NCBI GenBank assembly: GCA_964035015.1 | Contig: OZ036015.1 | Coordinates: 4,075,126-4,139,125 of the forward strand | DNA length: 64,000 bases | Source of the DNA: Corallium rubrum | Taxonomy: Eukaryota > Cnidaria > Anthozoa > Scleralcyonacea > Coralliidae | Direction: 5' to 3' | Part shown: positions 11,719 through 22,469 of the stretch, piece after piece | Position numbering within the stretch: the first letter of the stretch is position 1 | Layout: every line of letters begins with the position of its first letter | Made by a program: the position numbers and the translations under genes | Notes under the pieces: generated by a model | Databases searched by the model: none | What the model was told of the DNA's origin: nothing | Seen by the model: the letters and a program-made list of their open reading frames with translations, nothing else

Positions 11719-11719
11719 T

Positions 11720-12770
11720 TCGGTTTTTAGGGTAAAAATGATTAAATATTCTATAGCCGATTCTTCATATATACTCATATACAATAGGAGCAGACATGTC
11801 GCAGCCTCCTAAGTGACAATTAAATAATTATAATTCATGAGCAACTGAAAATCCCGCTAGATCGCGCCAAAAACGTCCAATACGCATGCGAAGTAAACAA
11901 AAATCTGATCACGGGCTCTAAAAATATGTTATCATAATTTATGCATTTAATTCGATGCGACGATACAGCGACGTCTGAAACCAACACGCATTTCAGACGT
12001 TGTATCCTTCTCACCGTGACGGATACAACGTCTCAGACGAATTTAACTCTTCAGTCGAATTTAATTCGTTTCATACGTCGCTGTATCGTCGTATTTAATT
12101 CAGACGAATTTAACTCAATCAATTAATTAATTAATTAAATGCGATGATACAGCGACGTATGAAACGAATTAAATTCGACTGAAGAGTTAAATTCGTCTGA
12201 GACGTTGTATCCGTCATGGTGAGAAGGATACAACGTCTGAAATGCGTGTTGGTTTCAGACGTCGCTGTATCGTCGCATCGAATTAAATGCATAAATTATG
12301 ATAACATATTTTTAGAGCCCGTGATCAGATTTTTGTTTACTTCGCATGCGTATTGGACGTTTTTGGCGCGATCTAGCGGGATTTTCCTTGCTCGTCACTG
12401 AATTAAATTCGTCGCATGAAACAAATTCGAGTTTACGTCGACTTTAACTATGAATTAAATTCGTCTGAATTAAATGCGACGTATGAACCTGGCCTTAAAA
12501 CCGATTTAATTTGTTCGTGAAGTCTAAAAAATTCTTAAGACGTTTAATCGATTCTTCCAGAGTATAAGATGCTGACACCTTTTCATGCTATAAAAATATG
12601 AACAGTACACCGAAATAAACAGAGAAAATGATAAACTTTCAGTTGCTCAATAATTATTTAATTGTCACTTAGGAGGCTGCGACATGTCTGCTCCTATTGT
12701 ATATGAGCATATACGAAGAATCGGCTATAGAATATTTAATCATTTTTATCCTAAAAACCGTTTAGTAACT
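11720..12770. mobile_element. 1 kb nested palindrome
   Basis: Outer arms (about 11720-11845 and 12645-12770) mirror each other (TATAGCCGATTCTTC; AGGAGCAGACATGTCGCAGC). A second palindrome is nested inside, centred at about 12120, with arms of about 270 bases rich in short repeats such as GACGTATGAAACGAATT. An unmatched 250-bp stretch (about 12395-12645) sits on one side only, so the inner part was inserted or duplicated asymmetrically. No coding frame. Confidence 0.8.
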
Positions 12771-13500
12771 CTCTAACTCTCTAACTCTCTACTCTCTAAC
12801 TCTCTAACTCCCTAACTTTCTAACTTTCTCTAACTCTGTAACTCTCTCTAACTCTAACTCTCTAACTCTCTACCTCTCTACCTCCCCAACTCTCTACCTC
12901 TCTAGCTCTCTAGCTCTCTAACTCACTAACACTCTAGCTCTCTAACACTCTAACACTCTAACACTCTAACTCTCTAACTCTCTAACTTTGTAACTCTCTC
13001 TAACTCTCTCTAATTCTCTCTAACTCTCTCTAACTCTCTCTACCTCTCTCTACCTCTCTACCTCTCTACCTCTCTAACTCTCTAACTCTCTAACTCTCTA
13101 ACTCTCTAACTCACTAACACTCTAGCTCTAGCTAACACTCTAACACTCTAACTCTCTACTCTCTAACTCTCTAACTCTCTAACTCTCTAACTCTCTAACT
13201 CTCTAACTCTCTAACTCTCTAACTCTCTAACTCTCTAACTCTCTAACTCTCTAACTCTCTAACTCTCTAACTCTCTAACTCTCTAACTCACTAACACTCT
13301 AGCTCTCTAACACTCTAACTCTAACACTCTAACTCTCTCTACTTCTCTCTAACTCTCTCTAACTCTCTACCTCTCTACCTCTAACTCTTTAACACTCTCT
13401 ACCTCTCTAACTCTCTAACTTTCTAACTCTCTCGAACTCTCTAACTCTCTAACTCTCTAACTCTCTCTAACTCTCTCTAACTCTCTCTAACTCTCTAAGT
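12768..13500. repeat. (AACTCTCT)n octanucleotide array
   Basis: About 90 copies of an 8-bp unit with frequent one-base variants and higher-order duplications. It runs into the assembly gap, which probably exists because of it. Confidence 0.95.
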
Positions 13501-13700
13501 NNNNNNNNNNNNNNNNNNNNNNNNNNNNNNNNNNNNNNNNNNNNNNNNNNNNNNNNNNNNNNNNNNNNNNNNNNNNNNNNNNNNNNNNNNNNNNNNNNNN
13601 NNNNNNNNNNNNNNNNNNNNNNNNNNNNNNNNNNNNNNNNNNNNNNNNNNNNNNNNNNNNNNNNNNNNNNNNNNNNNNNNNNNNNNNNNNNNNNNNNNNN
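13501..13700. other. Assembly gap (200 N)
   Basis: A run of 200 N, probably a fixed-size placeholder. It cuts Rab27 exon 4 in the middle, so everything left of it could be mis-joined with respect to that gene. Confidence 0.99.
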
Positions 13701-13774
13701 CTCAGCAACATTCCTTGCTTCATTTCCATCAACTGCTCTTGTATCTTGCAAATCAGCTTTATTACCTAGTAAGA
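13701..13774 (-). CDS. rab27: Rab27 exon 4 (5' part; cut by gap)
   Basis: Acceptor TTTAG ends at 13775. After joining one base from exon 3, the frame reads V-LLGNKADLQDTRAVDGNEA and onward. NKAD is the G4 guanine-specificity motif. The exon runs into the gap at 13700 with the frame open. Confidence 0.9.
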
Positions 13775-14010
13775 CTAAACAAACAATGTCAATAGTCAGA
13801 CTTTATAGATAATACAGGTATATATTCCATTCAAAGTAAGACTTTTGGTGAGTTTTCAATCCATATTTTAAAATGCATATTGATACAAAAATTAAGTTTA
13901 TCTAAAGAACACTTAAAATAACAGAGTACATGTAATATATTTTGCAATTTCTTGTTTCGTTGCTTCGTTGTGGAGATATTTCAGTTTGCTTGTATAGGTA
14001 ATAGCATGGT
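13775..14010. other. Rab27 intron 3, gap-proximal part
   Basis: AT-rich intron sequence with a fragment related to the palindromic PalA family at about 13905-14010 (CTTGTTTCGTTGCTTCGTTG). No exon seen. Confidence 0.5.
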
Positions 14011-14158
14011 TTCGAGTGCAATTTGGAAAAAACATGCATGAGTGAGTTTTTCAAAGACTATCAAAATTGAACGATTCCGAAGGACAAGTGCTATTTGTGG
14101 TCTTTGAAAAACTCACGAGTGCGTGTTTTTTCAAAATTGCACTCGACACCATGCTGTT
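14010..14158. repeat. Palindromic MITE
   Basis: Arms GTTTCGAGTGCAATTT and AAATTGCACTCGACACC mirror each other, as do GTGAGTTTTTCAAAGAC and GTCTTTGAAAAACTCAC. Length about 150 bp. Confidence 0.75.
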
Positions 14159-14986
14159 ACTTATTAATAATATACATGAAAATGTTAGACAAAATGTTCT
14201 TCCAGCTACGAAGTTACATACCACTCATTGCTCCACTTCTTGAAGCTTTAATGGTTGAAAACTGCTTCATTTTGTTCACTAAATACGTCAAACGTTTTAC
14301 TCATAGCATCTAACCTCTTCTAGTCTTCTTGTAGGAGCTTTTATGACAATATTAAAGCAAAATTCACTCTGTATTTCATCGAAATGTTATTTGAAAACTT
14401 TATGTTTTGGTCACCATACTGGATTTTATCGTGAAGGAAAAACCATCCTTCAAAATCTGCATAGGCATTTCATTGGCTTTCAGGTAGTTTCCGGTTGTTT
14501 ATTAACCAATCAGAATGCTTAATACTAATTGAAATTTGCACTGTATTTCGTTTTTTCTGCACTGTATTACACCTTTTCTGCACTGTATTACATTGAAATT
14601 GCACTCCTCTCCACCAATCAGGATGCAGTAATTTTGTCATGTATATTATTAGATATGTAAACAGGACACCTGGGTCAGGCATTCACTCGGGCAACTCACA
14701 CTGCGCAAAGTAGAGATCTCCTCCGCAGAGGTCTACCATGCGAGCAAAGGTGCGAGTGGGCCGAGGAAGATCAGATCGATGATGGGTGAATGTGGTACAT
14801 ATAAGGTAGTTCACAGAGGTGAACATATTTAAAATCAAGGAGTAATTGTCAGCCACATCACTGTTAAATAAACTACAAAGCCAGTCAAGTCTATTTAACC
14901 TTGTCAGGAATATTAAAGCCCAGCATATAATTTTAAAAAGCCCCATATTGAAAGAGACATGAGTTATTTCAAAGTTTTATTAAAAC

Positions 14987-15024
14987 TAACGTTCCGTTGC
15001 TAATCCTGCAACATCTTCAGAGTG
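14987..15024 (-). ncRNA. Decayed hammerhead-like motif, left repeat
   Basis: Same sequence as at 15876-15914 on the other strand, but the GAAA core reads GGAA. Loss of this conserved A predicts no self-cleavage. Confidence 0.45.
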
Positions 15025-15212
15025 AATAATTATTTACAAGGTTATCTCGACTTATATGCTAATATATTTACAATAACAGGAAATGAGTAACTGAGAGAGG
15101 GGTGGAAGTGACAGTTAATAAATTACAGTGTGAAGTAACAGGTATGATAGAATGTTATCAGTTATGTGTCAAGACAAGTATAGAAAAATATAAAGAAAAA
15201 CGTGTGTATAAA

Positions 15213-15809
15213 TCAAAATAAGTTTAAAGGAAGAGAACTGATTTTAGCGTTGAGTGAAGGATTTAACTTATTAATAAGCAGACTTTCTCTAAGAAGGAGT
15301 TCAAAATTGGAAGAAGAAGAGCTTAGAATAGAAAAATCTGTTAAAGAAACAGGGTGGCCGGTTTTTTTGTGGTGTGCTAAAACTCCAGACCAGGAACTCA
15401 AAGAAAGAGGCTTTCCCGTGTAAGCCGAAACTCCCATGTGTTCAGAAGCACGCGTGTGTAAATGGCGAATGGTTTCACCAACATACAATGACTCACAGTC
15501 ATGACACTTAAATTTATAAACTACGCGTGATCTTAAAGCGAAAGGAATTTGATCTTTAAAACGGAAAAAACTTGAAAGGCGTCTAATAGGTTTAAAAACA
15601 ACACGAAGTTGAATTTGTGGAAAAGCAGAAGCAAAGAGCTTAACGATTTGTTGGCGAATTTGAAGGGAGTGTTGACCGGTGAACGGAAGTGTAAATAAAA
15701 TGATACGTTTGGGTGCTGTGGTAATTTTAGACGCTGGGCAAAAAATTTTTTCAAGAAATTTGCGAATACAACTATCTAAAAATTTGATAGGATAACCATT
15801 TTGAAGCAT
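15213..15809 (-). pseudogene. GIY-YIG endonuclease domain of a Penelope-like element
   Basis: An open frame of 198 codons, the C-terminal part of a Penelope-like polyprotein. Residues 1-10 hold the NGYP motif seen just before the nuclease in this family. The nuclease has C-H-D-C (102-105), YVGET (109-113), an Arg at 120 and E-H (123-124). A later Glu precedes L-I-N-K-L-N-P-S-L-N, the usual C-terminal signature. In full elements this domain nicks target DNA for priming. Reverse transcriptase motifs are absent, and the first ATG sits at the edge of the right terminal repeat, so the frame is the remnant of a longer one. It lies in Rab27 intron 3 on the same strand as the gene. The nuclease domain itself shows no stop or frameshift. 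Confidence 0.88.
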
Positions 15810-15875
15810 GATACTTTTAAATTTCTTGTAAATATATTAGCATATAAGTCGAGATAACCTTGTAAATAATTATTC

Positions 15876-15914
15876 ACTCTGAAGATGTTGCAGGATTAGC
15901 AACGAAACGTTAGT
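15876..15914 (+). ncRNA. Hammerhead-like motif, right Penelope repeat
   Basis: ACT/AGT as a short stem I, CTGAAGA core, stem II GTTGC/GCAAC with one bulged U, GAAA, then CG-TT. A stem III of one C-G pair without loop is the minimal form described for hammerheads of Penelope-like elements. Confidence 0.55.
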
Positions 15915-16139
15915 TTTAATAAAAATTTGAAATAACTCATGTCTCTTTCAATATGGGGCTTTTTAAAATTATATGCTGGGCTTTAATATTCCTGACAAGA
16001 TTACGCTTTCCGCCTGGTTCGTCTATTGCTACAAGTCTATTTAACAATGTGCAAGAACACACGGGACAACTGGAATGAATGATTTTTGTACAGTATTGGG
16101 GGGACTGTTCACAAAAGGGACTCTTCTAGGGGGGGTCCA

Positions 16140-16480
16140 TGGGCATGCCCGCCCCCCCCCCCCCCCTGGAAATTTTTGAAATCTAGAGTCTTGGAAATGC
16201 CATTTCCTGCATTTTGGGGGAAGAATTTACAGAACCATAAGTGAACAACCTGTTGACAACTTGTTCACGGCGAGCAGCACAACACTGTTCACGGTGAGCA
16301 GCACAACATTGTTCACGCCTGTTGACAACCATGAACAAGTTGTGCACTTTTACGCATGTAGTGGATCCAAAGTAAAATGTGCAAAAATGCAAAATCGTGA
16401 CACCAAAAAACCCCCCAAAAAACCCCAACCTGAGCCGGTCGGCCTACCACAGGTGGCCAGAGTAATTAATAAAGATATTG
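16140..16480. other. Intron sequence with poly-C and short direct repeats
   Basis: A C-run at about 16148-16166 and repeated GTTCACGGTGAGCAGCACAAC units at 16262-16315. No exon seen. Confidence 0.6.
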
Positions 16481-16494
16481 ATGTCACATGTGCA

Positions 16495-16935
16495 TAATGA
16501 CTTAATAATCAGAGAATGTTATATATTCTTTGCTATTATTATCAAACCAAACTTAATTTGAAGGAAGCATGTGGGTGTGTTTGTCTCACAACACCAAACA
16601 TGTCAAATTTTCAAGTGATTATATTTGATAATAGCAAAGATATATATATAATAGCATATACATGTATATAATAGCATATACTGTATATAATTATCTATAT
16701 AATAGATAATAGCAAAGATATCTTTGCTATTATCAAATATAATCACTTGAAAAAATCACTTAAAAAAAGATTATAATCTTCCCCAATAACTCATTATGCA
16801 CATGTGATGTCAAGATGTTTAATTTGCATATCAAACAAACTGAAATATCTCAACAACAAAGCAAGGAAACGAAAAACTGCAAAAAATGTTACTCTATCAT
16901 TTTTAAGTGTTCCTTCAAATAAGACAAACTTAATT
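16495..16935. mobile_element. Palindromic MITE, PalA family
   Basis: Mirrored arms with TTTGCTATTATCAAA, TGATGTCA/TGACATCA and CTGAAATATCTCAACAA blocks. Other copies or halves are at 24830, 31905, 34470, 41610, 42935 and 54655. The internal block AAGCAAGGAAACGAAAAACT is the best family tag. It ends about 100 bp from the exon 3 donor. Confidence 0.75.
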
Positions 16936-17038
16936 ACCGTAGTGTCATTTATCACTTTTATTATTTTTAATTTTATCTGAGTGATGTAATATCTTTTCCG
17001 ATTTATTTTCTTCTAGAAAACATAGCTTCAAAGCTTAC

Positions 17039-17184
17039 CTATATCTGGATTTTCACAATATGCGTGTGTCTGTAGTTGACTTAACCAATTTCTAATATTA
17101 ACAAATGACTGTTCATGAGTAAGATCGAACACCAATAAAAATCCCATGGCATCACGAAAAAATGCTGTAGTTAAACTGCGAAAC
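17039..17184 (-). CDS. rab27: Rab27 exon 3
   Basis: 146-nt exon between acceptor TTTTAG and donor GTAAGC, phase 2 in and phase 1 out. It encodes 48 whole codons, starting [20 protein letters not shown] and ending AYCENPDI. This is the switch II and central helix region. The sequence is very close to that of vertebrate Rab27, including HEQSF and [16 protein letters not shown], which separates Rab27 from Rab3 and Rab8 relatives. Confidence 0.95.
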
Positions 17185-17204
17185 CTAAAAAATACAAAAA
17201 TATG

Positions 17205-19885
17205 TTTAAGTTTTGTTAGTTCTTGCTCTACAAGCTGTTGTTAGTTAGCAATTAGTACTTTCAGCTTGGAATTTGTTAAGTTTTGTTAGTTCTTGCTCTA
17301 CAAGCTGTCATTAGTTAGCATAGTACTTTCAGCTTGGACTTTGTAAACTTTTGTCAGTTCTTGCTCTACAAGCTGTCGTTAGTTAGATAAGTATAGTACT
17401 TTCAGCTTGGAGTTTGTAAAGTTTTGTTAGTTCTTGTTCTACAAGCTGTCGTTAGTTAGTATAGTACTTTCACCTTGGGGTTTGTAAAGTTTTGTCAGTT
17501 CTTAAGCTGTTCTACAAGCTGTCGTTAGTTAGTACAGTACTTTCAGCTTGGAGTTTGTAAAGTTTTGTTAGTTCTTGCTCTACAAGCTGTCGTTAGTTAG
17601 CATAGTACTTTCAGCTTAGAGTTTGTAAAGTTTTGTTAGTTCTTGCTCTACAAGCTGTCGTTAGTTAGTATAGTACTTTCACCTTGGAGTTTGTAAAGTT
17701 TTGTTAGTTCTTGCTCTACAAGCTGTCGTTAGTTAGTATAGTACTTTCAGCTTGGAGTTTGTAAAGTTTTGTTAGTTCTTGCTCTACAAGCTGTCGTTAG
17801 TTGGTATGGTACTTTCAACTTAGAGTTTGTATGAAGTTTTGTTAGTTCTTGCTCTACAAGCTGTCGTTAGTTAGTATAGTACTTTCAGCTTGGAGTTTGT
17901 AAAGTTTTGTTAGTTCTTGCTCTACAAGCTGTCGTTAGTTAGTATAGCACTTTCAGCTTGGAGTTTGTAAAGTTTTGTTAGTTCTTGCTCTACAAGCTGT
18001 CGTTAGTTAGTATAGCACTTTCAGCTTGGAGTTTGTAAAGTTTTGTTAGTTCTTGCTCTACAAGCTGTCGTTAGTTAGTATAGTACTTTCACCTTGGAGT
18101 TTGTAAAGTTTTGTTAGTTCTTGCTCTACAAGCTGTCGTTAGCTAGTATAGTATTTTCAGCTTGGAGTTTGTAAAGTTTTGTTAGTTCTTGCCCTACAAC
18201 TGTCGTTAGTTGGTATGGTACTTTCAACTTAGAGTTTGTATGAAGTTTTGTTAGTTCTTGCTCTACAAGCTGTCGTTAGTTAGCATAGTACTTTCAGCTT
18301 GGAGTTTGTAAAGTTATGTTAGTTCTTGCTCTACAAGCTGTCGTTAGTTAGCATAGTACTTTCAGCTTGGAGTTTGTAAAGTTTTGTTAGTTCTTGCTCT
18401 ACAAGCTGTCGTTAGTTAGCATAGTACTTTCAGCTTGGAGTTTGTAAAGTTTTGTTAGTTCTTGCTCTACAAGCTGTCGTTAGTTAGTATAGCACTTTCA
18501 GCTTGGAGTTTGTAAAGTTTTGTTAGTTCTTGCTCTACAAGCTGTCGTTAGTTAGTATAGCACTTTCAGCTTGGAGTTTGTAAAGTTTTGTTAGTTCTTG
18601 CTCTACAAGCTGTCGTTAGTTAGTATAGCACTTTCAGCTTGGAGTTTGTAAAGTTTTGTTAGTTCTTGCTCTACAAGCTGTCGTTAGTTAGTATAGTACT
18701 TTCACCTTGGAGTTTGTAAAGTTTTGTTAGTTCTTGCTCTACAAGCTGTCGTTAGCTAGTATAGTATTTTCAGCTTGGAGTTTGTAAAGTTTTGTTAGTT
18801 CTTGCCCTACAACTGTCGTTAGTTGGTATGGTACTTTCAACTTAGAGTTTGTATGAAGTTTTGTTAGTTCTTGCTCTACAAGCTGTCGTTAGCTAGTATA
18901 GTATTTTCAGCTTGGAGTTTGTAAAGTTTTGTTAGTTCTTGCCCTACAACTGTCGTTAGTTGGTATGGTACTTTCAACTTAGAGTTTGTATGAAGTTTTG
19001 TTAGTTCTTGCTCTACAAGCTGTCGTTAGTTAGCATAGCACTTTCAGCTTGGAGTTTGTAAAGTTTTGTTAGTTCTTGCTCTACAAGCTGTCGTTAGTTA
19101 GCATAGTACTTTCAGCTTGGAGTTTGTAAAGTTTTGTTAGTTCTTGCTCTACAAGCTGTCGTTAGTTAGTATAGCACTTTCAGCTTGGAGTTTGTAAAGT
19201 TTTGTTAGTTCTTGCTCTACAAGCTGTCGTTAGTTAGTATAGTACTTTCAGCTTGGAGTTTGTAAAGTTTTGTTAGTTCTTGCTCTACAAGCTGTCGTTA
19301 GTTAGTATAGTACTTTCAGCTTGGAGTTTGTAAAGTTTTGTTAGTTCTTGCTCTACAAGCTGTCGTTAGTTAGTATAGCACTTTCAGCTTGGAGTTTGTA
19401 AAGTTTTGTTAGTTCTTGCTCTACAAGCTGTCGTTAGTTAGTATAGCACTTTCAGCTTGGAGTTTGTAAAGTTTTGTTAGTTCTTGCCCTACAACTGTCG
19501 TTAGTTGGTATGGTACTTTCAACTTAGAGTTTGTATGAAGTTTTATTAGTTCTTGCTCTACAAGCTGTCGTTAGTTAGCATAGTACTTTCAGCTTGGAGT
19601 TTGTAAAGTTTTGTTAGTTCTTGCTCTACAAGCTGTCGTTAGTTAGTATAGCACTTTCAGCTTGGAGTTTGTAAAGTTTTGTTAGTTCTTGCTCTACAAG
19701 CTGTCGTTAGTTAGTATAGCACTTTCAGCTTGGAGTTTGTAAAGTTTTGTTAGTTCTTGCTCTACAAGCTGTCGTTAGTTAGTATAGCACTTTCAGCTTG
19801 GAGTTTGTAAAGTTTTGTTAGTTCTTGCTCTACAAGCTGTCGTTAGTTAGTATAGCACTTTCAGCTTGGAGTTTGTAAAATTCTG
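17205..19885. repeat. 68-bp satellite filling Rab27 intron 2
   Basis: About 39 tandem copies of a 68-bp unit containing TTGCTCTACAAGCTGTCGTT and CAGCTTGGAGTTTGTAAA. A variant unit (CCCTACAACTGTCG, TTGGTATGGTACTTTCAACT) recurs at about 17800, 18190, 18800, 18945 and 19480, which suggests higher-order duplication. It starts about 20 bp upstream of the exon 3 acceptor, and intron 2 is almost nothing else. Confidence 0.97.
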
Positions 19886-19889
19886 TTAG

Positions 19890-19978
19890 TCCCATCTAGA
19901 GGTTTCTCAGTAGTTGTCTGAGGGTTCTCCATACAGTATGAGTAAAATCATTTGGTGTTAAGGCAGGCATAGGTTAAA
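19890..19978 (-). mobile_element. Degenerate TTAACCCATT-type mini-element
   Basis: Contains, inverted and diverged, the blocks of the units at 55645 and 61200: GTCTGAGGGTTCTC, GAGTAAAATCATTTGGTGTTA and GGCAGGCATAGGTTAA. It sits about 30 bp from the exon 2 donor. Confidence 0.6.
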
Positions 19979-20008
19979 AAAGTCATTGCAGTGGTATTCA
20001 AATCTAAC

Positions 20009-20097
20009 CTTTCTTGTCCAGCCGTATCCCACAGCTGTAAATGTATTCTTTGTCCTCTAGTACTCTTTGTCCCATCTGGAGCTCGAGGATGGTGGAC
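20009..20097 (-). CDS. rab27: Rab27 exon 2
   Basis: 89-nt exon, acceptor CAG at 20098-20100, donor GTTAGA, phase 0 in and phase 2 out. It encodes [15 protein letters not shown] then [14 protein letters not shown]. The loop before [14 protein letters not shown] is longer than in most Rabs, a Rab27 feature. WDTAGQE is the G3 motif. Joined to exon 3 the frame reads GQERFRSL. Confidence 0.95.
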
Positions 20098-20124
20098 CTG
20101 AACAAAATGGAAACAAATCAATAA

Positions 20125-20655
20125 ACTATTTTACTCTGTCTAACACCAGGCTGTTTTACTCTGACGGTATAACACCAGACTATTTTACTGTGTCTAACAC
20201 CAGACTATTTACTGTGTCTACACCAGACTATTTTACTGTGTCTAACACCAGACTATTTACTGTGTCTAACACCAGACTATTTACTGTGTCTAACACCAGA
20301 CTATTTTACTGTGTCTAACACCAGACTGTTTCACTCCGACAGTATAACACCAGACTATTTTACTGTGTCTAACACCAGACTATTTTACTCTGTCTAACAC
20401 CAGACTATTTTACTCTGTCTAACACCAGACTATTTTACTCGGTCTAACACCAGACTATTTTACTGTGTCTAACACCAGGCTATTTTACTGTGTCTAACAC
20501 CAGACTATTTTACTGTGTCTAACACCAGACTACTTTACTGTGTCTAACACCAGACTATTTTACTGTGTCTAACACCAGACTATTTTATTGTGTCTAACAC
20601 CAGACTATTTTACTCTGTCTCACCACACTATTTTACTGTGTCTAATACCAGAGTA
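20125..20655. repeat. 25-bp minisatellite, block 3, in Rab27 intron 1
   Basis: About 21 copies of the same unit as at 5700. It begins about 25 bp upstream of the exon 2 acceptor, so it forms the branch-point region of the intron. Confidence 0.95.
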
Positions 20656-21470
20656 TTTATTTATTTATTTATTTATTAACTTTGCCTCAATACAAGACAC
20701 ACAATTAAGATACAAAACTACAAAGTTATACTATATGAGGCTGGGTAACCACAACAGCTAAAGCCAATTACTGTGGACCCTTAACAAATGAGTTATAAAA
20801 TATGAGATACTGGACAATTAATCAGACAAAACGGTATGACTAACACACTAATAACAACACAAAGTACAGTAACGAGATTACGACTACAGTTACATTTAAC
20901 ACACACGCCTTTCCAGGTGCGTGGATCATTAGAGGAGTACGCATCCTTTAAAGCTGTAAGGTAGTAGTTATAGAGTTGTGACTTAAAAATTGTGAGTGAT
21001 AGAGATTTCAAAATGAGACTTTTTGGTAGAGAGTTCCAGGTTCTTGTTGTCCGGCAGATATAAGATTTTTGGTAGGCAGAGGTTTTGCATTTCTTGGTTT
21101 GGTAGAGGTAACATTTTGAGTCTGATGATCGTGTATTTCTATTAGCTTGTCGCGTTGCAATAGCGTTTTTGTTGAGGGTGATTATACTGTGATTAATCTT
21201 GTAAAAGAACAGCATACAGTGTATCCAGGTATTCGTGCCAGTAGGGGGATTGAGGGTAGATTGAGCATGCATTTGGAGGCTCGTCGTTGTATGTGTTCGA
21301 CTTTTCTAATTAGTTCAGTGGATTGAGGAGACCAGATTTGCGAAGAATATCCCAAGTGTGAGTGAACCAATGCAAAGTACAGTTTACACTGGATAAAGAA
21401 GTTATGGATGTTATGTGTGCACCTTCATATACGTCCTAACATTTTGTTAGCTGCATGGGGTTTGGTTTGA
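20656..21470 (-). mobile_element. 5'-truncated LINE (CR1/L2-type) 3' end
   Basis: Minus-strand remnant of the C-terminus of a non-LTR reverse transcriptase protein. One frame reads VHSHLGYSSQIWSP and VEHIQRRASKCMLNLPS; after a frameshift near 21235 the next continues to RTTRTWNSLPKSL and ends in a short Cys motif. The element ends in AATA/TAAA repeats at 20656-20680, the 3' tail. The catalytic motifs are upstream and missing. It inserted beside the 25-bp array, of which a piece reappears at 21478-21528. Confidence 0.8.
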
Positions 21471-21529
21471 GACTTGTGTCTAACAAGATTTTACTGTGTC
21501 CAACACCGGACTATTTTACTCTGTCTAAT

Positions 21530-22186
21530 AGATAATCTTACATGTATGATTTTTCATGATAACCTCACATGTGTCGATTATCTTGAAATGCATAAGAGTA
21601 TACTGCTCTATATTTGTACTATTTTTTTACATAATAAAGGGAACAATACCTGTTTGGACTTATGAAATTATTTTTCGTGTTAAACACAATATCTCACTCA
21701 TTCGCTTTGCTCACTTGAGATCCTGGCCAACACTCAAAATAAATGTCATTTCCACACATCCATGTATTATTCTCTCTATATAAATTATTAGCTAGCTAGC
21801 TTTGCCATATGGCACACTGAGAGATACTTTAGGTTGAAATAATCACACCAATTCAGGCCATTCTTGATTAGTGAATTCCTATTTTTCATAGCCAAAAATG
21901 TCCCTTAATATAAACCCTTCCTTGTAATTTAAACCTTTTAAATAAATCTTTAGTAATTTTACTAACTTCAGCTGCCGCAAGCCTCCCGTAGTTAAGATTT
22001 TGGACTTGAATAAAATGTTTAAAAAAAGCTATCACTTTTAAACAACTTGCTATAATAACTCTAAAAATCGTACACTAATTCATCAAACAACACTAAATTT
22101 AAAATACTGGAACATTATATCACAAATAAAACTTCGAGTTCTCGCAAAGAATTCACGATTTAAAATGCATAATATTGAATACTTAC
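21530..22186. other. Rab27 intron 1, exon 1A-proximal
   Basis: AT-rich unique sequence; nothing else recognised. Confidence 0.5.
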
Positions 22187-22357
22187 AACGCGTTTTTCTC
22201 TAAAATCAATCCCCACAGTTGAAATAAATTTGGGATTAAAATTCCCATCGGTATAGCGATAAAGTAGGCTGGTTTTTCCGACGCCAGAATCGCCCAAAGC
22301 GAGAAATTTAATCAAATAGTCATAGTCGCTTCCACCGCTGCCAGTCGCATCCGCCAT
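22187..22357 (-). CDS. rab27: Rab27 first exon 1A
   Basis: 57 codons from ATG (22355-22357) to donor GTAAGT, phase 0. The protein starts [20 protein letters not shown]. It carries P-loop GDSGVGKTS (residues 23-31), YTDGNF and [11 protein letters not shown] (switch I and flank). I chose this ATG over the in-frame one ten codons upstream because [15 protein letters not shown] matches the known Rab27 start and the upstream residues do not. The alternative first exon 1B lies 1.9 kb upstream. Confidence 0.95.
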
Positions 22358-22418
22358 GTTTTCGTTCAAAAAAATCTTGCCATGCATAAAGAAGCGAGTT
22401 ATTTTTAAACTGGTCGCT

Positions 22419-22465
22419 GATTGGTTCTTTGGGACTGTTCTTGGAAAATCGTGCGACTTGATTGG
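22419..22465 (-). promoter_or_regulatory. Two CCAAT boxes upstream of exon 1A
   Basis: CCAATC on the minus strand at 22419-22424 and 22460-22465, about 65 and 105 bases upstream of the ATG, 41 bp apart. This is a plausible proximal promoter. However, GATTGG is common in the MITEs here, and no transcript start is known. Confidence 0.35.
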
Positions 22466-22469
22466 CTGG

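Larger units (their letters stand above)
14905..15995 (-). mobile_element. Penelope-like retroelement, truncated, with inverted terminal repeats
   Basis: A 198-codon GIY-YIG frame lies between two inverted repeats of about 170 bp (14905-15075 and 15828-15995). Each repeat holds a hammerhead-like motif (CTGAAGA, then GAAACG or a decayed form). Inverted terminal repeats with hammerheads and a GIY-YIG nuclease are the hallmarks of Penelope-like elements. The reverse transcriptase part is absent, as in a 5'-truncated copy. Confidence 0.85.

Noticed and set aside
15213..15809. Homing endonuclease or host repair nuclease
   Set aside because: The C-x2-C plus YVGET layout, NGYP upstream and inverted hammerhead repeats fit a Penelope-like element better.
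17205..19885. CRISPR-like array (regular 68-bp units)
   Set aside because: Units are contiguous with no spacers, and the locus is a eukaryotic intron.
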